From: Corticimicrobacter populi
Lineage (GTDB): Bacteria > Pseudomonadota > Gammaproteobacteria > Burkholderiales > Burkholderiaceae_B
Direction of reading: 5' to 3'
DNA: 64,000 bases
Assembly (NCBI RefSeq): GCF_003123725.1
Contig: NZ_QETA01000003.1
Coordinates: forward strand, 372,001-436,000
Shown piece after piece: positions 31,919 to 41,246 of this stretch (its first letter is position 1; each line of letters starts with the position of its first letter). The notes below the pieces were generated by a model. The model was not told the DNA's origin and did not search any database. It was given only the letters and a program-made list of their open reading frames with translations. A program made the translations under genes and the position numbers.

Positions 31919-32319
31919 GCCTGGTGCTCCTTGGCGAAATTATTCATCGGAATAGCATTCATGAATTGAGGTGATAGAAAAATAAAATACCCCGGATATA
32001 TATCCAGATTATCGCACGATAGCATTTTGGAATATACCCAATAGATAAAAACAAATACTCTGAAATCTTTCAAGCGACCCGTCGAAACCCGCGCCAGCAC
32101 TTGGTTTGGCCGAATTGTAAATCCATACTGATGACAATCTGTCGCATATCGGCATGCCTTGCCGAAAATCGTGAATGATTTTCATGCGGAATAATCCTGA
32201 AAATCACCGGAGGACGGTTTTTCGCAATATTCGAACCTTTGATGTAACGCAAAGATTCCTATGCTGACAGCATGGTTATATAAAGCCTGAAGAAGGTTGT
32301 TCAACCATGGAGAAGCGTT
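31919..32319. other. AT-rich divergent intergenic region (decarboxylase / cytochrome c peroxidase)
   Basis: This 401-bp gap is clearly AT-richer than its surroundings. It holds a perfect 12-bp palindrome GGATATATATCC at 31994-32005, an FNR-like site and -10 element for the peroxidase gene near its right end, and the ribosome binding sites of both genes at its edges. No small gene is supported. It is probably a regulated divergent promoter region. Confidence 0.6.
32239..32284 (+). promoter_or_regulatory. FNR-like class II promoter of cytochrome c peroxidase
   Basis: TTGATGTAACGCAA (32239-32252) matches TTGATN4ATCAA at 8 of 10 defined positions. TATATA/TATAAA at 32277-32284 is a good -10, placing the FNR-like site about 43 bases upstream of the likely start of transcription, as in FNR-activated promoters. 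FNR/Anr control of periplasmic cytochrome c peroxidases is known in other proteobacteria. Confidence 0.5.
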
Positions 32320-33372
32320 ATGTATAACCGACTCGCTCTTGCCATATCCTGTGCATTCCTGGCCGCCAATCCGGCCATGGCCGATCAACAGGTCGTCGAA
32401 AAAGACCTGCGTGCCACTGCACAGAATCTGTTCCAGCCCATCCCGACGGCTGAGCAGATCATCACAGAGCAGAATATCAGCAACGACAAGATCGAACTGG
32501 GTCGCTGGCTGTTTTTCGAACCCCGCCTGTCGGCCAGCCACATCATTACCTGCAATACCTGCCATAGCGTCGGCACCGGTGGCGCAGACAACATCCCGAC
32601 CTCGATCGGCCACGGCTGGCAGGCCGGTCCTCGCAACTCGCCCACCGTGCTGAACGCGGTATTCAACGCCGCCCAGTTCTGGGACGGTCGTGCCGCCGAT
32701 CTGGCCGCCCAGGCCAAGGGCCCGGTTCAGGCCAGCGTCGAGATGAACAGCACACCCGAACACGTCGTGACGACCCTCAAGAGCATTCCCGAATACGTGG
32801 AATTCTTCCAGAAGGCCTTCCCCGGCGAGAAGGATCCGGTCACCTTCGACAACATGGCCTATGCCATCGAAGCGTTCGAAAAGACCCTGGTCACGCCGAA
32901 TTCGCGTTTCGACCAGTTCCTGGCCGGCCAGTCGGCGCTTGAGCAGCAAGAGCTGCAGGGCCTGGACCTGTTCATCAACAAGGGTTGCGTGGCCTGCCAT
33001 GCCGGCCAGAACGTCGGCGGGCAGGGCTACTTCCCCTTCGGCGTGATCGAAAAGCCGGGGGCCAACATCCTGCCCGAGGGTGACAAGGGTCGCTTTGCCG
33101 TGACGGAAACCGCCGTGGACGAGTACGTCTTCCGCGCCGGCCCGCTGCGCAACATTGCGCTGACCGCCCCCTACTTCCACAGCGGACAGGTCTGGGATCT
33201 GGAACAGGCCGTTGCCATCATGGGCACCAGCCAGCTCGGCCATGATCTCAACGACGGCGAAGTCAAGGCCATCACGGCCTTCCTGAAGACGCTGACCGGT
33301 GAGCAGCCCAAGGTCGAATACCCGATCCTGCCGCCCAGCACCAGGGATACGCCGCTGCCCAAGCCGATGTAA
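32320..33372 (+). CDS. Periplasmic di-heme cytochrome c peroxidase
   Basis: The 350-residue product has a signal peptide (MYNRLALAISCAFLAANPAMA) and two c-type haem sites: CNTCH at 78-82 (CNTCHSVGTGG) and CVACH at 223-227. It has the conserved RNSPTVLNAVFN and PLRNIALTAPYFHSG segments of bacterial CCP (CcpA/MauG family). It reduces hydrogen peroxide in the periplasm using electrons from cytochrome c. GGAG precedes the ATG. The promoter carries an FNR-like site, and three consecutive hairpins follow the gene. Confidence 0.95.
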   Translation: MYNRLALAISCAFLAANPAMADQQVVEKDLRATAQNLFQPIPTAEQIITEQNISNDKIELGRWLFFEPRLSASHIITCNTCHSVGTGGADNIPTSIGHGWQAGPRNSPTVLNAVFNAAQFWDGRAADLAAQAKGPVQASVEMNSTPEHVVTTLKSIPEYVEFFQKAFPGEKDPVTFDNMAYAIEAFEKTLVTPNSRFDQFLAGQSALEQQELQGLDLFINKGCVACHAGQNVGGQGYFPFGVIEKPGANILPEGDKGRFAVTETAVDEYVFRAGPLRNIALTAPYFHSGQVWDLEQAVAIMGTSQLGHDLNDGEVKAITAFLKTLTGEQPKVEYPILPPSTRDTPLPKPM

Positions 33373-33378
33373 TGGCAC

Positions 33379-33400
33379 GCAGGGGCGCTCCCGCCCCTGC
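33379..33400. terminator. Hairpin 1 of three after cytochrome c peroxidase
   Basis: GCAGGGGCG and CGCCCCTGC form a perfect 9-bp stem with a 4-base loop, starting six bases after the stop codon. There is no T run. Confidence 0.5.
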
Positions 33401-33401
33401 C

Positions 33402-33427
33402 CAGGTTGCCCGCGCATGGGCAACCTG
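33402..33427. terminator. Hairpin 2 of three after cytochrome c peroxidase
   Basis: CAGGTTGCCC and GGGCAACCTG form a perfect 10-bp stem with loop GCGCAT, one base after hairpin 1. There is no T run. Confidence 0.5.
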
Positions 33428-33442
33428 ACAGCACGACTCTGC

Positions 33443-33474
33443 AGCCCGTTTTGCCTTTGGCAAACGGGCTTTTT
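33443..33474 (+). terminator. Intrinsic terminator after cytochrome c peroxidase
   Basis: AGCCCGTTTTGCC-TTT-GGCAAACGGGCT is a 12-bp stem with one bulged T, followed by a T run (TTTTT). This is a classical Rho-independent terminator for the plus-strand gene. Confidence 0.85.
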
Positions 33475-33480
33475 GCTGGT

Positions 33481-33528
33481 CGGGTCGCCCCAAGGCAAAA
33501 AGCGCCCCCGCACAGGGTAGCGCCTTGT
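33481..33528. repeat. Degenerate copy of the palindromic repeat
   Basis: GTCGCCCCAAGGCAAAAAGC and the following GCCCCCGCACAGGGTAGCG resemble the left half of the element inside the flavoprotein gene (shared CCCAAGGCAAAA core, C run, AGCGCC). The copy is extragenic and lies between the terminator and the dcd end. Confidence 0.45.
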
Positions 33529-33571
33529 CAGTTCAAGCGGGTCCGGTCCCGCTCCTCCAGGGTCCACAGCG

Positions 33572-34138
33572 TCAGGTGCGTGGCAGTGTTACGCCACGCT
33601 GCCCCTGGTACTTGCCGCCGCGATCCTTGTAGGAAGTCTCGCAGGCTTCGTCGCCCTCGAAGAACAGCATCTGGGCACAGCCTTCGCCCGCATAGATCTT
33701 GGCCGGCAACGGCGTGGTGTTGGAGAATTCCAGCGTGACGTGGCCTTCCCACTCCGGTTCCAGCGGCGTGACGTTGACGATGATGCCGCAACGAGCATAG
33801 GTACTCTTGCCCAGGCAAACCGTCAGCACGTTGCGGGGGATGCGGAAGTACTCGACCGTATAGGCCAGTGCAAAGGAATTGGGCGGGATGATGCAGACAT
33901 CACCCTTGAAATCGACGAATGATTTTTCGTCGAAATTCTTGGGATCCACGATCGTGGAATTGATGTTGGTGAAAATCTTGAACTCGTCGGCGCAACGCAC
34001 GTCGTAGCCATAGCTGCTGGTGCCGAAGCTGACGATGCGCTCGCCCCGGGCATCAATCCTGACCTGTCCGGGTTCGAAGGGTTCAATCATGCCTGCGGCC
34101 GAAGCCTGGCGAATCCAGCGATCACTTTTAATGCTCAT
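33572..34138 (-). CDS. dcd: dCTP deaminase
   Basis: Deaminates dCTP to dUTP on the way to dTMP. The 188-residue product begins [13 protein letters not shown], with [12 protein letters not shown], the catalytic region [16 protein letters not shown] and [14 protein letters not shown]. The start at 34136-34138 is the family start; an upstream in-frame start would add 24 unrelated residues. It converges with the cytochrome c peroxidase gene. Confidence 0.96.
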   Translation of the reverse strand: MSIKSDRWIRQASAAGMIEPFEPGQVRIDARGERIVSFGTSSYGYDVRCADEFKIFTNINSTIVDPKNFDEKSFVDFKGDVCIIPPNSFALAYTVEYFRIPRNVLTVCLGKSTYARCGIIVNVTPLEPEWEGHVTLEFSNTTPLPAKIYAGEGCAQMLFFEGDEACETSYKDRGGKYQGQRGVTLPRT

Positions 34139-34244
34139 AGGGGCCCTGAAAACCGGCGAGTTTTGTACAAGGCGCAAGTATGGCATAGCCACGGCGCGAT
34201 GTGTTGACATGCGCGCCGCATCTTTGCCATCGGCATGCGCCGGA

Positions 34245-37200
34245 TCAATCCGGCAGGATCAGTCGATAGATCAGCTCCAGGCCGTTGACGGTACCTGTCT
34301 TCAGGTCGAGAGACAGACCCTGTGCCAGTCGGTAGCCAATGCGTCCCACGGTTTCGGAACCGGACAATGCCTGTTCGATGCCCACCGTGATGCCATCGGC
34401 AAATGTCTTGCTGGCATAGATGAATTGCGAAGACAGGTCATCATCCCCGGTACGGTTCACGCTGCCCGCCACCGTCACATCCGGCAGCAGGCTACCGGAT
34501 GATCCTACCGAGCCACTGCGGATACCGACATCGTCCAGGCCGAAACGGCGATAGAACGGCTCGCCATTGCCTCCAATCAGCGACGCGCCCAGAGACAGCA
34601 GCATCGACGTATCGCCCCCGCCCTCATCCGGGCCGCGCCCCAGCAGCAGCCAGGACAGTTTTTCGACATCGGAGACCTCCGGATACGAAATCAGGTCGAT
34701 GCGAGGCCGCTGCGCCGTACCGACGACGCGCACCCCTGCGCGGACCTGCCCCTCGTTGCGCAGAGCCTCGATATCGAGCAGCGGATTTTCCAGGCTCCCC
34801 TGGAAGGTCAGGATGCCTTTCTGAAGACGCAACCGCTGACCATAGGCCTCAATCCGGCCTGCCCGCGTGCGCAAAGTACCCATGCCCGTCAGGCGTCCAT
34901 CCCTGAGCGTGATTTCGAGCGAACCAACCAGCCCCGCATCAATCCCCAGGCCCACGATATAGAAACGCGGCCCCAGATCGATCTTGAGTTGCATGGACAG
35001 ATCCAGTGCGGATGACTGTGCCACGTGCTGGTCCATGCTGCGCACGACCACCACATCATCATCCACGCGCGGCACGCTGCTAAGCATATCCAGACCGAAC
35101 CATCCGGCGTCGGCCGTGAGCGAGCCGGTAACACTGACCTTAGGCAACGCCGCGTCGATCTCGACCGCCCCCGACAGCATGGCATAGCGGTCCGTCCGCT
35201 GCATCGCCGGAAAATGGTGCATCTCGACGCGGATCTTGCCCGCCGAGGCCATCAGGTTCCAGTCGCCGGTTGCCTTGACGTACCCGTTCTTGACATCGGA
35301 CTCCTTGGCGATCCATTCGCGGGTACGCCACTCGGTTGCCTCGACCCGGACAGAAGCAGGAAAGTACAGTTCATCGAGCAACAGCCGATCACCATCGAAA
35401 CGTGCCGCCAGCCGGCCGTCGACCAGCCGGATACCATCATCGACACGCACGACCCGCAGTTTCTCGCCACTCACGCTACCGCGGATATCCCAGTCCTTGC
35501 CGGGCAAGCCTTCGGCCTGCACATCGGCACGCAGGCTCCCCCCCACCTCCAGGGAATCACCCGTCAGCAATGCCAGCCATGACAAATCTGCCAGGTCAGC
35601 CCGCAAGGCACCCCGAATGGGCACGGTCGGACTCAGCGCCCAGCCACCGGCAGCCGGCCTGACCAGCAAAAGCGATCCTTCCCCGCTGGCAGAGCCCACG
35701 CGTTGGCTCTGCAACTCCAGGCCAATATCGACCTGGCTGCCACGCGCACCCGCCGCACGCGCGCGCGCCTCGATGCGCAACTTGTCGAGTCCCAATGCCA
35801 CCTGGGGCTCACCCGGAATCAGGATATCGCCACCGCGTCGTTCGATGCTGACCGTACCGGTCAGATGCTGGGCCACGACCAGATCCCACTCTGCGGACAG
35901 GTTGACACGCTGCTCGGACCGGCGCTCATTGAGCACGACCACACCACCCCGCGCATCGGCCGTGGCACTGTCTGCCTGCTGGAAAGCGGCCTTGAGCTTG
36001 TCCACCAGACCACTGCTGAGCACGAGATCCGGAATGCGGCCCTTGCTCTGGATGCGCTCGCCCGCGCCCGCGCTCAATTCATGATCGATTGCCACTTGCT
36101 GATCATCGGGCAAGCCCACCAGCAATGTCGTTTTCCCGACGCGCCACTGCAGTGGCTGGCCCGGGGGCATATCAAGAGACAGCGGCAACGCCTGCTGCAA
36201 TGCCAGAGAAAATCCTGCGTGCTCAGCCTGCAACTGCGACAACTGGCCACGCCAGCCCTGCGTGGATGCCGACCATGCGCCGGCAGCATTGAGTCTGGCC
36301 GAGGCCGGCCCCTGGCCGACCACGCCAGGCAGTACATTACGGGGCGCATAGTGCCCCTCCAGCCGCAGGCGATGCGCCTGCAATGAGCCTTCGATCTCGG
36401 CCTTCAGATCGGCCCGCCCCTCGAGGTCCGGCCACAGCGTACCGAACGCAGGCACGGCCACATCCAGCACAAGCTTGTCGCCAGCCCGCCCCCAGGCACC
36501 ATTGCCGCGCAGGCCGGCATCCCCCACCTTGAGATCCGAGCGGAACGAAGGCAGTCTCCATGTCGTCCAGTCTGGCCCGGCCATATCGGCCCGCAACGCC
36601 AGACTGCCGGACACCGCCTGCCGGTTCCAGAGCGCGCCAGGCCCCATGCGCATATCCAGCCCGACATCAAGCGGCCGCCCCTGTTCATCAAGCCGCCCAT
36701 CGACAGCCAGGTCGGCCGAAATGACCGCCTGCGGCACATCCGCAGGCAACCAGCGCGACAGGTCGAGACCGCGAATCTTCAGATTGCTTTTCCACGCCCG
36801 CCAGTCGGGCGTCTGGCCACCGCCCTCACCCGACCAGTCCAGTTTGCCCTCGATGCTGCCGCCCTGGGCAATATCGAGCACGATATCAGCCATGCGTACA
36901 GGAAAGGGCGCACGCGGCAACAGATCGGCCTGCGCACGCAGCGACAGTCCTGCACCGCTGCCGGCCAGCGTCGTGGTCATGGTGTCAAGCGATCCTTCCA
37001 TTGCCACTGTCAGGTCCAGCACGCAGGCATCGGCCGTATCCTGGCGCTGCACGCGCGCAGGCACGCACAACACGGATTCGGCCGTTGCCCCCCTGGCCTT
37101 GGCCTGGACCCAGCCACTGAGCGGCCAGGGATCCTGCAGGCCGCTCAGACGCATATCTGCACTCAGGTCGACCTCGGCCTGCTCATGGCTCACCCGCCCC

Positions 37201-37745
37201 TGTGTCAACACCAGTTGCGCTTGTGCTGCACCCAGAAATAGAGCCGCCTCGACATCGCTCACGCCAACCGGCAGCGACTCGCCATTCTGCTGGAATTCGA
37301 AACGCCCCACGGCAAACTTGTCGAGAGCAATTGAAACCGGCAACACCGGCATGGCAAATGGTGCCTCGTCTTCCGGCTCAGGAGCAGCATCCTCCTCACT
37401 GCTGTGCAATGCAACCTGGACCAGACCAGCAGACAGCTCACGGACCTGCAGGCGTTTCGAACCCAGCGCCAGCCAATCCACGTCGAGCCTTGCGTTTTCA
37501 AGCAACACCTCGAACGCCGGGTCGTTCAAAGAAAAATGCCCGATCGTCAGTCCGCCCAGTACGGAGCCTCGTACCTCACGCACCTCGCCCCCGAACTGAC
37601 TGCTGACGGTCTGCAGGAGGAAACGGGTACCAGGCTGCGAGCCCAGTGCCCAAACCACGAAGCCGACAGCAATGGTCAACAGCATCGCCAAAGCCGGCAG
37701 CCACCAGTAGACCAGCAACCGCAGCAGGTATGTGAGCGATCTCAA
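34245..37745 (-). CDS. tamB: Translocation and assembly module subunit TamB
   Basis: The 1166-residue envelope-spanning protein has an N-terminal signal anchor (about 12-34; [23 protein letters not shown]), a long repetitive beta-rich AsmA/TamB body and a C-terminal DUF490 domain ending [30 protein letters not shown]. It forms a hydrophobic-groove bridge across the periplasm implicated in phospholipid transport and autotransporter assembly with TamA. It overlaps tamA by four bases (ATGA), so the partners are coupled. Confidence 0.94.
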   Translation of the reverse strand: MRSLTYLLRLLVYWWLPALAMLLTIAVGFVVWALGSQPGTRFLLQTVSSQFGGEVREVRGSVLGGLTIGHFSLNDPAFEVLLENARLDVDWLALGSKRLQVRELSAGLVQVALHSSEEDAAPEPEDEAPFAMPVLPVSIALDKFAVGRFEFQQNGESLPVGVSDVEAALFLGAAQAQLVLTQGRVSHEQAEVDLSADMRLSGLQDPWPLSGWVQAKARGATAESVLCVPARVQRQDTADACVLDLTVAMEGSLDTMTTTLAGSGAGLSLRAQADLLPRAPFPVRMADIVLDIAQGGSIEGKLDWSGEGGGQTPDWRAWKSNLKIRGLDLSRWLPADVPQAVISADLAVDGRLDEQGRPLDVGLDMRMGPGALWNRQAVSGSLALRADMAGPDWTTWRLPSFRSDLKVGDAGLRGNGAWGRAGDKLVLDVAVPAFGTLWPDLEGRADLKAEIEGSLQAHRLRLEGHYAPRNVLPGVVGQGPASARLNAAGAWSASTQGWRGQLSQLQAEHAGFSLALQQALPLSLDMPPGQPLQWRVGKTTLLVGLPDDQQVAIDHELSAGAGERIQSKGRIPDLVLSSGLVDKLKAAFQQADSATADARGGVVVLNERRSEQRVNLSAEWDLVVAQHLTGTVSIERRGGDILIPGEPQVALGLDKLRIEARARAAGARGSQVDIGLELQSQRVGSASGEGSLLLVRPAAGGWALSPTVPIRGALRADLADLSWLALLTGDSLEVGGSLRADVQAEGLPGKDWDIRGSVSGEKLRVVRVDDGIRLVDGRLAARFDGDRLLLDELYFPASVRVEATEWRTREWIAKESDVKNGYVKATGDWNLMASAGKIRVEMHHFPAMQRTDRYAMLSGAVEIDAALPKVSVTGSLTADAGWFGLDMLSSVPRVDDDVVVVRSMDQHVAQSSALDLSMQLKIDLGPRFYIVGLGIDAGLVGSLEITLRDGRLTGMGTLRTRAGRIEAYGQRLRLQKGILTFQGSLENPLLDIEALRNEGQVRAGVRVVGTAQRPRIDLISYPEVSDVEKLSWLLLGRGPDEGGGDTSMLLSLGASLIGGNGEPFYRRFGLDDVGIRSGSVGSSGSLLPDVTVAGSVNRTGDDDLSSQFIYASKTFADGITVGIEQALSGSETVGRIGYRLAQGLSLDLKTGTVNGLELIYRLILPD

Positions 37746-39577
37746 AATGCGATCCCCAGGGAAAAATGCAGGCGCAGGCGGTGATCGCGCTGTCCCCAGG
37801 CCAGGTCCAGTTCCAGCGGCCCGGCCGGCGTACGCACGCGTGCGCCGGCACCATAGCCGGTAAATACCTTCATGTCCTTGAATGATGCAGCGGCATCACC
37901 AGCATCGACGAACACCGCCATGCCGACCGTATCGTTGAAGTAGTGGGTGTACTCAATCCCAGCCAGCGCCAGGGTTCGCGCACCAATGACGGCACCGTCA
38001 CGGTGCTCGCCAATGCTGCGGTACTTGTAGCCACGAATGCTGCGTGCGCCACCGGTGCGGTATCCAAAATCGTCAGGCACCTGGACTTGGTCATTGGCCC
38101 AGACTTTGCCTACTTCGGCATGCAGGCTCAGGATATCGCGCTTGCTGAGCGGCCACCATGTCTGCACGCGCAGGCTGCCGCGCAGGTAGGGCTTGCCGTC
38201 GTCGAGCGTCATGCCGCCCCCCGTGCCCAGCACGATCAGGTTGCCGTCGCGAGGATCGTATTTGTCGTTGACGTCTCGCCGTAGCCATTCTGCCGTCAGC
38301 GAAGCCGAAGGCAGGCTGTAGGGTTCGCCATCCTCCAGGCGCACCCGGTCATGCGCCAGCAGCGCACCGTAACGCGCTTCGTAGTCAACGCGACGGTTGG
38401 TTTCAGATCGCCAGCCGATGAATCGGGTCGCCCCCAGCGCCAGCCGCGTCACGTCCAGGCCATTGATATCCGAGCGATCAGCCAGCAAGCCTATGCTGTC
38501 CTTGTAGCCATTGGCATCGGGTGGCAGGTAGAAATCCAGATAAGCACGCTGACGCTTGCGGTCCAGTCCAATACCGGTTTCCATCGTCAATGGCAGGCCG
38601 AACACGATATTCTGGCGATATTGCGCCTCGGCCCGCACACCCACGTCGCTATCGAGCCCCAATGAGAATGCATAACGCCGGGCCGCCGCCTCGGTGACCT
38701 GCACCTGGACAGGCAACGTCAGGTCGCCATCGGACTTGACCACGACGTCATCATCTGCCGTCGGTTGCTCGGGATAGACAAAGGCACCACGAAAAAAGTT
38801 GGTGCTCTGCAACTGTTGCTGCCAGGTCACGAACTGGTCCCGTTCGTAAGGCTGGCCGGGCTTGTAGCGCACGTAATAATCGATCAGTTCCTCGGGCGTG
38901 CGACGCAGCCCTTCAACCTTGAGTTCGCCCAGCAGCACACGAGGGCCGCTATCGATAGTGACGGAGACATCCACCGCACCGGCTTCGGGGTCGACCCGGG
39001 CCTGAGAGTGCGCCAGGCGGGCCAGGAAGAAATCCTGCTCGCCAACCTGGTTCAGCAGATCGGCCTTGGCCTGGCTCCACGCTTTGTTGATGAAAATATC
39101 GCCGGCCGGCAACTGCCAGTCCTGACGCCATGTCTCGCGCCGTTCAGCGAACTCGGGCCGTGAAGCTGCCCCGGTAAATTCGAGATCGACCTTGCGCACC
39201 ACGGCACGTTTGCCTGGCTCAATCACGAAATCCCAGGTCTCGCCGGCGAAGTCTGTACCGACCTCCAGCGTGACGACCGGTTCGAAATAACCCTGCGTCG
39301 CCAGGGCCGACAGTGCGGCCTCGTATGCACGGCGACGCAGCCGGGTCGACTCGCCACCGTCCATGTCCTCGGCCAGCCTGACGATCACATCGACAGACCC
39401 CATGATGGCCTGCAGTACCTCGGGCCCTACACCGCCCGGATCGATCGTGACCTCGGGCCGGATCGATTCAGGCCTGGATGCCTCTTGCTCGGCAGCCATC
39501 GAAAGCGGCGATGCCAGACAAAGCCCGGTCGCTGCCAGCCAGAGCCAGCAGCCTGGATATCCCGACGCTATACGCAT
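37742..39577 (-). CDS. tamA: Translocation and assembly module subunit TamA (Omp85 family)
   Basis: Outer membrane barrel partner of TamB. The product of about 611 residues has a signal peptide (MRIASGYPGCWLWLAATGLCLASPLSMA), POTRA domains (about 30-260, e.g. RVLLGELKVEGLRRTPEELI) and a 16-strand barrel with the lid-lock type motif SIRGYKYRSIG and C-terminal strand [13 protein letters not shown] ending in Phe. I prefer ATG 39575-39577, which has GAGGAC upstream; a GTG at 39595 is the alternative and would add six residues. Confidence 0.93.
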   Translation of the reverse strand: MRIASGYPGCWLWLAATGLCLASPLSMAAEQEASRPESIRPEVTIDPGGVGPEVLQAIMGSVDVIVRLAEDMDGGESTRLRRRAYEAALSALATQGYFEPVVTLEVGTDFAGETWDFVIEPGKRAVVRKVDLEFTGAASRPEFAERRETWRQDWQLPAGDIFINKAWSQAKADLLNQVGEQDFFLARLAHSQARVDPEAGAVDVSVTIDSGPRVLLGELKVEGLRRTPEELIDYYVRYKPGQPYERDQFVTWQQQLQSTNFFRGAFVYPEQPTADDDVVVKSDGDLTLPVQVQVTEAAARRYAFSLGLDSDVGVRAEAQYRQNIVFGLPLTMETGIGLDRKRQRAYLDFYLPPDANGYKDSIGLLADRSDINGLDVTRLALGATRFIGWRSETNRRVDYEARYGALLAHDRVRLEDGEPYSLPSASLTAEWLRRDVNDKYDPRDGNLIVLGTGGGMTLDDGKPYLRGSLRVQTWWPLSKRDILSLHAEVGKVWANDQVQVPDDFGYRTGGARSIRGYKYRSIGEHRDGAVIGARTLALAGIEYTHYFNDTVGMAVFVDAGDAAASFKDMKVFTGYGAGARVRTPAGPLELDLAWGQRDHRLRLHFSLGIAF

Positions 39578-39600
39578 CCAGTCCTCATTTTCCACGCGCC

Positions 39601-40689
39601 TCAGAGAGATTCGACCACGACGGAAGGGAAGCGGGCACTCATGTCACGGGGCAGCACGGCAACACGGCCCTCCACACGGCGGGCAATCTGCTGGTAGGCC
39701 AGAGCCTCTGCACTGCCCGGATCGGCCACCACCGTCGGTCGACCGCTGTCGGCCTGGACACGTATCGGCATGGACAGTGGCAGGCTGCCCAGCCAGGGGG
39801 TGTCGTACTGCTGCGCCATGCGCTGACCGCCTCCTTCTCCGAAAATATGTTCTGCATGACCGCAATTGGAACAGACATGCACGGCCATATTCTCTACGAT
39901 ACCCAAAATCGGCACATCCACTTTGTTAAACATCATCAAGCCCCGTCGCGCGTCCATCAGGGCGATGTCCTGCGGCGTGGTGACGATCACCGCCCCCACC
40001 ACCGGCACTTTCTGGGACAGGGTCAGGGCGATATCGCCCGTACCCGGCGGCATATCGATAATGAGATAGTCCAGATCACCCCAGTTGGTCAGCTGGAGCA
40101 GTTGCTCGAGCGCCTGGGTAGCCATCGGACCGCGCCAGATCGCCGGCGCATCGTTTCCCATCAGGAAACCGATCGAATTGACCTTGATGCCGTGGGCCTC
40201 GAGTGGCTCCATCGTCTTGCCATCATGGCTGGGAGGACGACCGGTCGCGCCAGTCATGGTGGGCAGACTGGGACCGTAGACATCGGCATCCAGCATCCCG
40301 ACGCTGGCACCGTCGCGCGCCAGTGCCAGAGCCAGATTGACGGCCGTGGTACTCTTGCCGACGCCCCCCTTGCCGGATGAGACGGCAATGATATTGCGTA
40401 TGCCCGGCACGGGCTTGAGCGTACGCTGCACCGCATGCGACTGCACTTTCCACTGCAGGTCGAGCGTGACCTCACCAATGCCTGCCTCGCTGAATGCGGC
40501 CAGCGCCTGCCCCAGCAGCGCACCGCGGCGCTCTTCCGGCAGGGGGTAGCCGACCTCGGCACGGATGGCGGGCACGCTGCCGCCCAGATCGATGTCGCGG
40601 TCGCGAACCGCGTGACCGAGCGCGACCCCGGTGGCGTCATCGACGATACTATCCAGCACGGCGCGGATCTGTTCGAGTGTTGCTGTCAT
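39601..40689 (-). CDS. apbC: Iron-sulfur cluster carrier protein ApbC (Mrp)
   Basis: The 362-residue Mrp/NBP35-family P-loop ATPase binds and transfers Fe-S clusters. It has an N-terminal MIP18-like (FeS_assembly_P) domain of about 95 residues, the deviant Walker [26 protein letters not shown] and the cluster-binding CxxC in [14 protein letters not shown]. The start ATG is 40687-40689 ([12 protein letters not shown]). Its position next to metG, divergently, is common in Proteobacteria. Confidence 0.95.
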   Translation of the reverse strand: MTATLEQIRAVLDSIVDDATGVALGHAVRDRDIDLGGSVPAIRAEVGYPLPEERRGALLGQALAAFSEAGIGEVTLDLQWKVQSHAVQRTLKPVPGIRNIIAVSSGKGGVGKSTTAVNLALALARDGASVGMLDADVYGPSLPTMTGATGRPPSHDGKTMEPLEAHGIKVNSIGFLMGNDAPAIWRGPMATQALEQLLQLTNWGDLDYLIIDMPPGTGDIALTLSQKVPVVGAVIVTTPQDIALMDARRGLMMFNKVDVPILGIVENMAVHVCSNCGHAEHIFGEGGGQRMAQQYDTPWLGSLPLSMPIRVQADSGRPTVVADPGSAEALAYQQIARRVEGRVAVLPRDMSARFPSVVVESL

Positions 40690-40877
40690 TTCGTTTCCAT
40701 CATTGCGGTATGGCGGCATGGCAATGTATGCTGCCAGAAAACATGCATCTTTCTTTCATGCATCAGACGACAAGGATAGCGGATAAGCTGTCGGATCGCA
40801 GTAATACACACACTCCGTCACCAGCCTTCGAACAGATCGCAGGGAACTTTTCTCCCCACACGGAACTCAATCATTTT

Positions 40878-41144
40878 ATGAAAGACACCATCAGCCGTTT
40901 TCTCCGTCTCGCCGTGCTGGCCGTCCTGGCCTTGGTCGGCATGGGCATGGCCCTGATCTTCATGGTTTCCACGGCGATAGCCGTCGGCGTGCTCTACATC
41001 GTGGCGCGCCTGCGCGGCCAGCCGTTCGGCATCCGTACTTACTGGGCCCGTCGCCAGGCCGCCCGCCCCAAGCCATTCCAGTATGGCAAGCAGCATTTCA
41101 GCAACCAGGACGCCATCGACGTCGAGGTCCGCGAAGTACGCTGA
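40878..41144 (+). CDS. Small hypothetical membrane protein
   Basis: The 88-residue product begins MKDTISRFLRLAVLAVLALVGMGMALIFMVSTAIAVGVLYIVARLRG. It has a strongly hydrophobic region at about 10-44, long enough for one long or two short membrane helices, and a basic C-terminal tail rich in Arg/Gln ending VEVREVR. I do not recognise the family. The ribosome site is weak (GGAA 12 bases upstream) and an upstream in-frame ATG at 40758 exists, so the start is uncertain. It is codirectional with metG. Confidence 0.6.
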   Translation: MKDTISRFLRLAVLAVLALVGMGMALIFMVSTAIAVGVLYIVARLRGQPFGIRTYWARRQAARPKPFQYGKQHFSNQDAIDVEVREVR

Positions 41145-41246
41145 AGGCCGCAGCGGGCAGCGCGCCTCGGATCACGCCGGGACAAAACCCGGCATCCATC
41201 CTAAAATGACGGATTCACCCTCCGTCATTTTTCCTTCAGCAGATCC

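Noticed and set aside
31994-32005. Palindrome GGATATATATCC as an operator
   Set aside because: Perfect but built of alternating AT that arises easily in this AT-rich gap; no second copy found.
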